Positions 31,030 to 38,346 of a DNA stretch of 64,000 nucleotides are shown here, one piece after another. How positions within the stretch are numbered: the first letter of the stretch is position 1; each line of letters begins with the position of its first letter. This DNA is from JACKJK01 sp046159835 (lineage in GTDB: Bacteria > Pseudomonadota > Alphaproteobacteria > Rhizobiales > Tepidamorphaceae), in contig NZ_JBJXCY010000001.1 in NCBI RefSeq assembly GCF_046159835.1, forward strand, positions 372,001 through 436,000. Direction: 5' to 3'. Both the position numbers and the translations under genes were made by a program. The notes beneath the pieces were generated by a model. It saw only the letters and a program-made list of their open reading frames with translations. It ran no database searches and was not told the DNA's origin.

Positions 31030-31968
31030 TTGACCGCCACCCCAACCGATAACCTGACGCCTGCCGATGCCGTGCGCGGCCATTGGGTGACCCACTACGC
31101 ACCCGACTGGCTCAAGCCCTACGCGCGCCTTGCCAGGTGGGACAGGCCGATTGGCTGGTGGTTGCTGATGTGGCCGTGCTGGTGGTCGGCTGCGATGGCA
31201 GCGGCGAACCCGCCGGCGGGCATGCCGAACCTGTGGCATCTCGTTCTGTTCATGGTCGGCGCCATCGCCATGCGCGGTGCCGGCTGCACCTACAACGACA
31301 TCGTCGACCGTGAGATCGACGCGGGCGTCGAGCGAACGCGCATGCGCCCGATCCCGTCGGGCGCGGTCAGCGTGAAGCAGGCGCTGGCCTTTGCTGTCGC
31401 GCAGAGCCTCGTCGGGCTTCTCGTCCTCGTCCAGTTCAACGCCTACACCATCGCGCTTGGCATCGCCTCGCTCGCCGTGGTGGCTGTCTACCCCTTCATG
31501 AAGCGCATCACCTCCTGGCCGCAATTCGTGCTGGGCCTTGCCTTCAACTGGGGCGCGTTCCTCGGCTGGACGGCGGTCTTTGCAGCCTTCGGCTGGCCGC
31601 CGCTGCTGCTGTGGCTCGGCGGTATCGCATGGACCATCGGCTACGACACGATCTACGCCCACCAGGACCGGCGCGACGATGCGATCATCGGCGTGCGCTC
31701 CACCGCGCGCCTGTTTGCCGAGAATTCCCACCGCGGGATCGGCGCGTTCTACGTCGTGGCGATTGCCTTCTGGGGCGCGGCCTTCTGGATGGCCGACCTT
31801 GCATGGCCTGCCTTCGCGGGTCTGGCCGGGGCGGCCACCCACATGGGCTGGCAGGTCGCAACACTGCGCATCGATGATGGCTCGCGCTGCCTGATGCTGT
31901 TCCGCTCCAACCGACATTTTGGCTGGATACTTTTCGCAGGGCTCGTTGCTGCGGGGCTTGCCGGCTGA
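31030..31968 (+). CDS. ubiA: 4-hydroxybenzoate octaprenyltransferase
   Basis: Prenylates 4-hydroxybenzoate in ubiquinone synthesis. The 312-residue polytopic protein of the UbiA superfamily has two Asp-rich motifs: NDIVDREIDAGVERT (about residue 95) and YDTIYAHQDRRDD (about residue 210). The start is TTG at 31030 with no strong ribosome-binding site; the first in-frame ATG would delete part of the first transmembrane region. It is divergent from the chemoreceptor gene. Confidence 0.9.
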   Translation: MTATPTDNLTPADAVRGHWVTHYAPDWLKPYARLARWDRPIGWWLLMWPCWWSAAMAAANPPAGMPNLWHLVLFMVGAIAMRGAGCTYNDIVDREIDAGVERTRMRPIPSGAVSVKQALAFAVAQSLVGLLVLVQFNAYTIALGIASLAVVAVYPFMKRITSWPQFVLGLAFNWGAFLGWTAVFAAFGWPPLLLWLGGIAWTIGYDTIYAHQDRRDDAIIGVRSTARLFAENSHRGIGAFYVVAIAFWGAAFWMADLAWPAFAGLAGAATHMGWQVATLRIDDGSRCLMLFRSNRHFGWILFAGLVAAGLAG

Positions 31969-32051
31969 CCCTGTGAATTTTTATTGCGCGGGGGTAAATT
32001 CAGGCGTATCGCGATTGTTGATTGTCGCGTTGGGCGCTGGAGGCGCCCGCC

Positions 32052-33167
32052 ATGGATCAAGCGCTCTCTTCCACAATCGAATACCGTGACGCCCGTCTCG
32101 TTGACCTCGAGGCGCTTGTGGCGCTGGAAAAGCTTTGCTTCGAGACCGACCGCATCTCGCAGCGCTCCTTCCGCCAGTTCCTGAAATCACCCACGGCGCA
32201 GATGATCGTGGCGATTGCAGGCGGCGAACTGGCCGGTTACGCGCTCAACCTGTACCGCGAGGGCACCGCGCTGGCGCGGCTCTATTCCATCGCCGTGGAG
32301 CAGCGCTTTCGCGGTGTTGGCATCGGCCTGGAGCTTCTCAAGCGCGCCGAGAGTGCTGCCTTCCAGGCCGGACGTTTCGTCATGCGGCTGGAAGTGCGCG
32401 AGGACAACGAAACCGCGATCCGCGGATATCGCGCGCACGGCTACCGGCAGTTCGGCCAGCACGAGGATTATTACGGCGACCACGCGACCGCGCTGCGCTT
32501 TGAACGCATCCTGCGCGCCGAGAACCCGCCCAAGGCCCCGCGCTTCTATGAACAGCAGACGGATTTCACCTGCGGCGCGGCCTGTATCCTGATGGCGCGG
32601 GCCGCCTTCGATCCGGCCTTTCGCCCGACGATTGCCGAGGAAATCCGCACTTGGCGCGCCGCCACCATGATCTACATGGCATCCGGGCTTGGCGGCTGCG
32701 GACCGTATGGACTGGCCTTGCAGGCGCATGAATCCGGCCTTGAGCCGGAGGTCTGGGTGTCACGGCCCGGCAGCCTGTTCCTCGACACCGTGCGCCATCC
32801 GGACAAGCGCAAGGTGATGAAGGTTGTGCAGGAGGATTTCCGCAACCGTATCGAGCAGGAGGGCATCCTCGTGCGCCAGCAGGCGGTGAGCGTGAGCGAC
32901 CTCGCGGCCGAGATTGCAGGTGGCGCAACGGCCATCGTGCTGATCTCCGGCTACCGCATGTTCGGCAAGAAGGTGCCACACTGGGTCTTCGCCTACGCCG
33001 CGCAGGACAAGCACATCTTCGTTCACGACCCGTGGATCGAGGACAAGCGCGGCGAAACCTTTTCGGATGCGGCCAATCTGCCGATCCCGTTTGCAGAATT
33101 CGACCGCATGGCGCGCTTCGGCAAGAGCCGGCTGAGCGCGGCGGTCATCCTGAGGAGAGAAAGTTGA
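32052..33167 (+). CDS. GNAT acetyltransferase fused to a C39-like (papain-fold) peptidase domain
   Basis: A 371-residue two-domain protein. Residues about 8-155 form a GNAT acetyltransferase (RLYSIAVEQRFRGVGIG, with the acetyl-CoA loop at 85-92). Residues about 165-370 form a peptidase C39-like/DUF3335 domain: FYEQQTDFTCGAAC with catalytic Cys174, VPHW with His310, and HDPW with Asp326. ATG 32052 is supported by GGAGG eight bases upstream. The stop is one base before the ATP-grasp gene, so the two are probably made together. The substrate is unknown. The closest logic is a peptide- or amide-modifying enzyme that both acetylates and cleaves. Confidence 0.85.
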   Translation: MDQALSSTIEYRDARLVDLEALVALEKLCFETDRISQRSFRQFLKSPTAQMIVAIAGGELAGYALNLYREGTALARLYSIAVEQRFRGVGIGLELLKRAESAAFQAGRFVMRLEVREDNETAIRGYRAHGYRQFGQHEDYYGDHATALRFERILRAENPPKAPRFYEQQTDFTCGAACILMARAAFDPAFRPTIAEEIRTWRAATMIYMASGLGGCGPYGLALQAHESGLEPEVWVSRPGSLFLDTVRHPDKRKVMKVVQEDFRNRIEQEGILVRQQAVSVSDLAAEIAGGATAIVLISGYRMFGKKVPHWVFAYAAQDKHIFVHDPWIEDKRGETFSDAANLPIPFAEFDRMARFGKSRLSAAVILRRES

Positions 33168-33168
33168 G

Positions 33169-34629
33169 ATGGCCGGTTGGCTGATCCTCGTCGATGTCGA
33201 AAAAGACTTCCCCAACGCAGAGACCCCGCACAAGGTGGTCTCCACCAAGGATTATCTCGGCAGGCCGCACTTGTTTCGCGGTGACCGTGCCAAGATCATC
33301 AACCTGTCGCGCAGCTTCGCCTACCAGGGGCGCGGCTACTACGCCTCGCTGCTGGGCGAGGCGCGTCGCCACCGCATCATACCGACCGTCGAGACCATGC
33401 TCGACCTGTCGACGCGCAAGGCCTACGAGAACGCGATTCCCGAACTCGAAGACGTGCTCAACTCTCTGGCGCGCAAGCACGGGTCTGCGCCTGAGCGGGT
33501 GTTGCTGTGCTTCGGCGAATGCCGCGAGCCGCAATGGGAGCGCTTCGGGCGCCTCGTCTTCGACTGGTTCCGCGCGCCGATCATCGAGGTGACCTTCGAG
33601 GCAGGCGAGTGGACGCGCATCGAGCGCATGCGCCCGTTGCCGATCAACAAGCTGGCGAAGGAGGAGCGCGCATTCTTCTGCGAAGCGCTTGACCGCTACA
33701 CCCGCCGTGACTGGCGCGATACAAGGCAGAAGGCCCCGCCGCGCTTCACCTTCGCCGTGCTGCATGACCCCAACGAGGTGCTGCCGCCGTCCTCAAAGGC
33801 TTCACTCAAGCATCTCGCGCGCGTTGCCGAAAAGATGGACGTGGAAATCGACCTCGTCACCAAGAAGGACCTGCCGCGCCTGTGCGAATACGACGCGCTG
33901 TTCATCCGCGAGACGACCAGCATCCGCGACCATACGTTCCGCTTCGCCCAGCGTGCGCGCCAGGAGGGCATTCCGGTCATTGATGACCCGGTGTCGATGA
34001 TCCGCTGCACCAACAAGCTCTACCTCAAGGAACTGATGGAATCGGCGGGCATCGCCATGCCGCAGAGCGTCATGCTGGCCTCTGCCGCCGACATCGCCGC
34101 CGCCGAAGCCGAACTTGGCTATCCGGTGGTGGTGAAGATCCCGGACGGGTCGTTTTCGCGCGGGGTGAAGAAGGCGGAGAACCGCGAGGAGTTCGAAGCC
34201 CTTGCAGCCGACTGGTTCAAGCAGACCGACTTGCTGATCGCGCAGAAGTTCATGCCCACCAGCTTCGACTGGCGCATCGGCGTGCTGGGCGGGGAGCCGC
34301 TCTTTGCCTGCCAGTACATGATGGCCAAGAAGCACTGGCAGATCGTCAATCACGATCGTTCAGGCAAACCCGTCGAAGGCTCGTTCAAGTCCTTTCCGCT
34401 GCACGAGGCACCAGCCGCCGTGCTGGAAACCGGCGTGCGCGCGGCCTGCCTCATCGGCAACGGGTTCTACGGCGTCGACATCAAGGAAACGCCCGACGGC
34501 GTCTTCGTCATCGAGGTCAACGACAACCCCAACCTCGATCACGGGGTGGAGGATGTCGCGGGCAAGGACGAGGTGTGGCGCAAGCTGATCGGCTGGTTTA
34601 TCGATCGTATCGAGCGCCGGCGCGGTTAA
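33169..34629 (+). CDS. RimK-like ATP-grasp amide ligase with RLAN-type N-terminal domain
   Basis: A 486-residue ATP-grasp ligase. Residues 1 to about 200 form a family-specific N-terminal domain (GWLILVDVEKDFPNAETPHK, as in RimK-like ATP-grasp RLAN proteins), followed by a pre-ATP-grasp and an ATP-grasp domain. Visible motifs are YPVVVKIPDGSFSRGVKK (ATP lysine), DWRIGVLGG, DIKETPDGVFVIEV and VNDNPNLDHG (Mg-binding Glu and Asn). Such enzymes form amide bonds from a carboxylate via acyl phosphate, but the substrate is not identified. It starts one base after the GNAT/peptidase stop; an ABM gene follows 32 bases later. Confidence 0.88.
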   Translation: MAGWLILVDVEKDFPNAETPHKVVSTKDYLGRPHLFRGDRAKIINLSRSFAYQGRGYYASLLGEARRHRIIPTVETMLDLSTRKAYENAIPELEDVLNSLARKHGSAPERVLLCFGECREPQWERFGRLVFDWFRAPIIEVTFEAGEWTRIERMRPLPINKLAKEERAFFCEALDRYTRRDWRDTRQKAPPRFTFAVLHDPNEVLPPSSKASLKHLARVAEKMDVEIDLVTKKDLPRLCEYDALFIRETTSIRDHTFRFAQRARQEGIPVIDDPVSMIRCTNKLYLKELMESAGIAMPQSVMLASAADIAAAEAELGYPVVVKIPDGSFSRGVKKAENREEFEALAADWFKQTDLLIAQKFMPTSFDWRIGVLGGEPLFACQYMMAKKHWQIVNHDRSGKPVEGSFKSFPLHEAPAAVLETGVRAACLIGNGFYGVDIKETPDGVFVIEVNDNPNLDHGVEDVAGKDEVWRKLIGWFIDRIERRRG

Positions 34630-34661
34630 CGGCTCCGGCCCGATACGGGAGGACCGTCCAC

Positions 34662-35006
34662 ATGATCGCGATCATTTTCGAAGTCGAACCGCATGAAGGC
34701 CACGCCGGGGCCTATTTCGACCTTGCAGGCGAACTCAAGCCCCTGCTGGCCGATTTCGACGGGTTCATTTCGGTCGAGAGGTTCGAGGCGGTGCTGACGC
34801 CGGGGCGCTACCTGTCGCTGTCGTTCTGGCGCGACGAGGAGTCTGTGCAGCGCTGGCGCAAGGTCGCTGAGCACCGGCTGGCGCAGACGGCCGGCCGCAA
34901 CAAGCATTTCGCGAAGTATCGCATCCGCGTCGCGCAGGTTCTGCGCGACTACACGATGGACGACCGCGAGCAGGCCCCGGAGGACCTGCGCGCCGTGCAT
35001 GGTTGA
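34662..35006 (+). CDS. ABM-family (antibiotic biosynthesis monooxygenase-like) small protein
   Basis: A 114-residue protein of the dimeric alpha-beta barrel ABM superfamily: MIAIIFEVEPHEGHAGAYFDLA, FDGFISVERF, RYLSLSFWRDEESVQRWR. The family includes quinone-forming monooxygenases, heme-degrading enzymes and many proteins without known activity. GGGAGG nine bases before ATG 34662 supports the start; a longer frame begins at 34575. It is 32 bases downstream of the ATP-grasp gene and may belong to the same transcript. Confidence 0.8.
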   Translation: MIAIIFEVEPHEGHAGAYFDLAGELKPLLADFDGFISVERFEAVLTPGRYLSLSFWRDEESVQRWRKVAEHRLAQTAGRNKHFAKYRIRVAQVLRDYTMDDREQAPEDLRAVHG

Positions 35007-35018
35007 ACCGGACGTCGC

Positions 35019-35588
35019 CTAGTCGCGGGCGATGATTTCCGCTTCCGGGGCATGGATGCGGATGTTCTCCGCGCTACCCAAGTCGCGCTTGGCGAGGAAC
35101 TTCGGACGCCGCGCGGCGAAGAACGTGTTGGCGCGCCGCGCACGCGGCCGCGATACCGTCAGACCGCCAAGCTGCGCGGTGGGGCGCCGGGAACCGGCAT
35201 CCTCTCCGTCACGGGCCAGCGGGCGGCCAAGCGCCTCGCCCCAGGCCTGCCAAGCGTCCTGCAACTCGTCGGCATCGTTGGCGATGCACAGCGGCACGTT
35301 GAATTCGCTGTTCTCGTGAAAGAGCACGATACCCGGCTTGCCGTCGCCCGACGCGTTGTCGGCCAGCAGAACCGACTGGTAGCTCTTGAGCGGCACCTTC
35401 AGGAACGGGCCGTTAGCAGCTTGCGCCAGCGTCACGGAATCGTTGTCGATGACAGCAACCGGTGACCTGCGTCCCGGCACCGCCTCGCCATTGGCGGCGA
35501 TGCGGGCCGGAAGCTGGGTCGGGTCGAGCCGGATATCTTCGGCCGACCATGCGGGATCGAGCCCGCTGAAAAGCGTTTGACGCCTCAT
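35019..35588 (-). CDS. Conserved alphaproteobacterial protein of unknown function (DUF6101-like)
   Basis: A 189-residue protein with an N-terminal MRRQTLFSGLDPAWS, a middle part that looks like a beta-rich domain (SPVAVIDNDSVTLAQ, PGIVLFHENSEFNVPLCIAND), and a basic, disordered C-terminus. It resembles the alphaproteobacterial DUF6101 family, but I am unsure. The start at ATG 35588 is supported by GGAGAGG upstream; the longer frame from 35702 is not. It converges on the ABM gene with 12 bases between the stops. Confidence 0.65.
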   Translation of the reverse strand: MRRQTLFSGLDPAWSAEDIRLDPTQLPARIAANGEAVPGRRSPVAVIDNDSVTLAQAANGPFLKVPLKSYQSVLLADNASGDGKPGIVLFHENSEFNVPLCIANDADELQDAWQAWGEALGRPLARDGEDAGSRRPTAQLGGLTVSRPRARRANTFFAARRPKFLAKRDLGSAENIRIHAPEAEIIARD

Positions 35589-35711
35589 TTTGCCTCTCCG
35601 TTGTCGCGGTCCGATTTGTTTTTTTGTGGCCGCCGGATCGAGGAACATCAAACCATCCCGGCATTGGGATCGGCTTAAGCAGCTCGGTAAAAAACTGGTC
35701 AATTCCGGGAA

Positions 35712-35726
35712 GGTTAAGCGTTAACC
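35712..35726. promoter_or_regulatory. Inverted repeat GGTTAA-GCG-TTAACC upstream of pmbA
   Basis: A perfect 6-base inverted repeat with a 3-base centre in the 232-base gap between the DUF6101-like gene and pmbA. It is about 95 bases upstream of pmbA and could be an operator for either divergent gene. The rest of the gap shows no gene. Confidence 0.35.
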
Positions 35727-35820
35727 AGCCCTCGTGTGCACTTGCGAAATCAACGCGTGATCCATATTCAGGCGAGACACGCAATCGATCACATCACGCC
35801 GTCAGGACGCTGCCCGCCGC

Positions 35821-37173
35821 ATGAGCGATCTTCTCGATATCTCCCCGCTTCGTGAATCTGCCGCCGATCTGGTGCAGGCGGCCCGTGCCGCCGGTGCCGA
35901 CAGCGCCGACGCGGTCGCCGTGCGCGGGGTCTCGCGCGGAGTGGAAGTGCGCGGCGGCAAGGTCGAGGAGATCGAGCATTCCGAGAGCGACGATCTCGGT
36001 CTGCGCGTCTTCGTCGGCAAGCGCTCGGCCATCGTCTCCACCAGCGCGGTGGACGTCGGGGGTTTCCAGGAACTTGCCGAACGCGCGGTTGCCATGGCGC
36101 GCATCGCGCCCGAAGACGATTACGCGGGCATCGCCGATGCCTCGCTCACCGGCATCTCGGAAGAAGAGCTCGACCTGCTCGACACCACCGAGGTGGAGAT
36201 CGACACCCTGCGGGAGGTGGCACTGGAAGCCGAAGATGCATGTCTTGCGGTGGACGGCGTAAAGAAGTCGGGCGGCGCCAGCGCCAGCACCGGGCTTGGC
36301 GGCGTCGTGCTTGTCTCCTCCAACGGCTTCGCCGGCGGCTACCTGCGGTCGCGCCACGGCGTGTCCGTCAGCGCCATTGCGGGCGAGGGGACGGGGATGC
36401 AGCGCGACTACGACTATGCCAGCGCGCTTCATCGCGGCGATCTTCGCTCTGCAGTCGAGATCGGCAAGCGCGCGGGCGAGCGTGCGGTCGAGCGCCTCAA
36501 CCCCGACAAGATGGAAACCGGGCGCGGCGACGTGGTGTTTGATCCGCGCGTGGCGGCAACGCTGGTTTCGCACCTTGCCGGCGCGGTCAACGGTGCGGCC
36601 ATCGCGCGCGGCACCTCGATGCTGAAATCGCGCATGGGCGAGCGCATCTTTTCGCCGGGCGTCGTCATCGTTGATGACCCGCTGCGCCATCGCGGCCTTG
36701 CCTCGCGCCCCTTCGACGGGGACGGAATCGTCACTGCGCCGCGCACGCTCGTGGAGGACGGTGTGCTGAAGAGCTGGCTGCTGGACCTCTCCACGGCGCG
36801 CGAACTCAAGCTCAAGACAACCGGCCATGCCGCGCGTGGCATCGGTTCCGCACCGTCACCGTCGAGCACGAACCTTGCCATGCTGCCCGGCACCGAAGCG
36901 CCGGACGCCCTGATCGCCGGCGTCAAGCACGGCATCTACGTCACCGAGCTGATCGGTCGCGGCGCCAACACCGTGACCGGCGACTACAGCCGTGGCGCGG
37001 CTGGCTTCCGCATCCGCGACGGCAAGCTGGGCGAGCCGGTCGCCGAGATCACCATTGCCGGCAACCTGATGGACATGTTCGCCCGCCTCGTTCCCGCCAA
37101 TGATCTCGAATATCGCAACGCCACCAACGCACCGACCATCCTTGTCGAAGGAATGACGATTGCCGGACGCTAG
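35821..37173 (+). CDS. pmbA: Metalloprotease accessory subunit PmbA (TldE)
   Basis: Partner of TldD in the heterodimeric TldD/E peptidase. The 450-residue protein lacks the zinc HEXXXH motif, as PmbA/TldE subunits do, but has the family pattern (GVEVRGGKVEEIEHSESDD near residue 40; ASAST; GRGANTVTGDYSRGA near the C-terminus). It is the first gene of a plus-strand run: its stop overlaps the start of cysQ by 14 bases. Confidence 0.93.
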   Translation: MSDLLDISPLRESAADLVQAARAAGADSADAVAVRGVSRGVEVRGGKVEEIEHSESDDLGLRVFVGKRSAIVSTSAVDVGGFQELAERAVAMARIAPEDDYAGIADASLTGISEEELDLLDTTEVEIDTLREVALEAEDACLAVDGVKKSGGASASTGLGGVVLVSSNGFAGGYLRSRHGVSVSAIAGEGTGMQRDYDYASALHRGDLRSAVEIGKRAGERAVERLNPDKMETGRGDVVFDPRVAATLVSHLAGAVNGAAIARGTSMLKSRMGERIFSPGVVIVDDPLRHRGLASRPFDGDGIVTAPRTLVEDGVLKSWLLDLSTARELKLKTTGHAARGIGSAPSPSSTNLAMLPGTEAPDALIAGVKHGIYVTELIGRGANTVTGDYSRGAAGFRIRDGKLGEPVAEITIAGNLMDMFARLVPANDLEYRNATNAPTILVEGMTIAGR

Positions 37174-37972
37174 CCCCGAGAAGGCAGACAGCAACTACGT
37201 CGAAGACCTGGCGCTGCTGACGCGCGCCGTCGAGGCCGCCGGCGAGATCGCGCTGCGTTACTTCCGCAACGGGGCGCGCCACTGGCTCAAGGAAGGCGAT
37301 TCTCCGGTCACCGAGGCCGACATGGCGGTCGATGCCTACTTGCTGGAGCAGCTCTCCGCCGCCCGCCCGGCCTATGGCTGGCTGTCGGAGGAATCCGTCA
37401 ACGACCACGCAAGGCTCGAATGCCGCCGCGTTTTCGTGGTCGATCCGATCGACGGCACGCGCGGCTTCATCAAGCGCTCGGATGAATGGACGATCTGCGC
37501 CGCTGTCGTGGAGGAGGGCCGCAGCGTCGCGGCCATCGTCCACAATCCGATGCGCGGCGAGATGTTTGCCGCCGTGCGCGGCGGCGGTGCGCGCTGCAAC
37601 GACAAGCCGATTTCCGTCACCAGCGCAGGCGAACTGTCCGGCGCGCGCATCTGTGCCGCCAAGCGCGCGGTCGAACCGCTCGGCGAAGTGTCGGGTTCGC
37701 TCCGGCACCGGTACTGCCCCTCGCTTGCCTACCGTTTCGCGCTGACGGCCTGCGGCGAGGTCGACGCGACTGTATCCGCCGGCCATGCCCACGAATGGGA
37801 CGTGGCTGCCGCAGGGCTTATCGTGGAAGAAGCCGGTGGCTGCGTGACGCATCTCGATGGCGCATTGCCGGTATTCAACAAGGCCACGCCCCGCGTGCCG
37901 CCCATCATCGCGGCTGGCCCGCCGCTGCATGCGGCGATGCGCGCCGCGTTCGATCAAAATGCCGATGCCTGA
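37160..37972 (+). CDS. cysQ: 3'(2'),5'-bisphosphate nucleotidase / inositol monophosphatase family (CysQ)
   Basis: A 270-residue Mg-dependent phosphatase of the inositol monophosphatase family. The motifs DSPVTEADMAVD, EES and DPIDGTRGF (Mg ligands) followed by HEWDVAAAGLIVEEAGG identify it; CysQ hydrolyses 3'-phosphoadenosine 5'-phosphate to AMP. The start is TTG at 37160, overlapping pmbA by 14 bases, and the spacing indicates coupling. It is followed 22 bases later by DUF4170. Another member of the family, such as an inositol monophosphatase, is possible. Confidence 0.9.
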   Translation: MPDASPEKADSNYVEDLALLTRAVEAAGEIALRYFRNGARHWLKEGDSPVTEADMAVDAYLLEQLSAARPAYGWLSEESVNDHARLECRRVFVVDPIDGTRGFIKRSDEWTICAAVVEEGRSVAAIVHNPMRGEMFAAVRGGGARCNDKPISVTSAGELSGARICAAKRAVEPLGEVSGSLRHRYCPSLAYRFALTACGEVDATVSAGHAHEWDVAAAGLIVEEAGGCVTHLDGALPVFNKATPRVPPIIAAGPPLHAAMRAAFDQNADA

Positions 37973-37994
37973 CAGGACAGGAGATTGAAGAGCC

Positions 37995-38249
37995 ATGTCG
38001 AGTGACGCCGAATCAAAATCAGACCAGCTTCTGCACATCGTGATCGGTGGCGAGCTGGAAAACCTGAAGGGCACGACCTTTCGCAACCTCGACGAGGTTG
38101 AGGTTGTTGGGATGTACCCGAGCTACGCCGCTGCCTACGACGCTTGGAAGGGCGCTGCACAGCGCAGCGTGGACAACGCCCACGTGCGGTATTTCATCGT
38201 TCACGTGCACCGCTTGCTTGACCCCGAAACGGACACGACTCGCTCCTAG
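37995..38249 (+). CDS. DUF4170 family protein
   Basis: An 84-residue protein with the DUF4170 pattern (LHIVIGGELENLKGTTF, VVGMYPSYAAAYDAWKGAAQ, YFIVHVHRLLDP), a short alphaproteobacterial family of unknown function. It occurs characteristically between cysQ and msbA in this cluster. The ATG at 37995 follows AGGAGATTGAAGAGC closely. Confidence 0.88.
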   Translation: MSSDAESKSDQLLHIVIGGELENLKGTTFRNLDEVEVVGMYPSYAAAYDAWKGAAQRSVDNAHVRYFIVHVHRLLDPETDTTRS

Positions 38250-38346
38250 ACTGCGTCCGGCAAACGGTTTTCACCGTCCTGAAAACGTCGTGCGCGCGAA
38301 AACCGTGCGTGACGCAGGGCTCACACTTCTCTAAAACCTGCGAACA

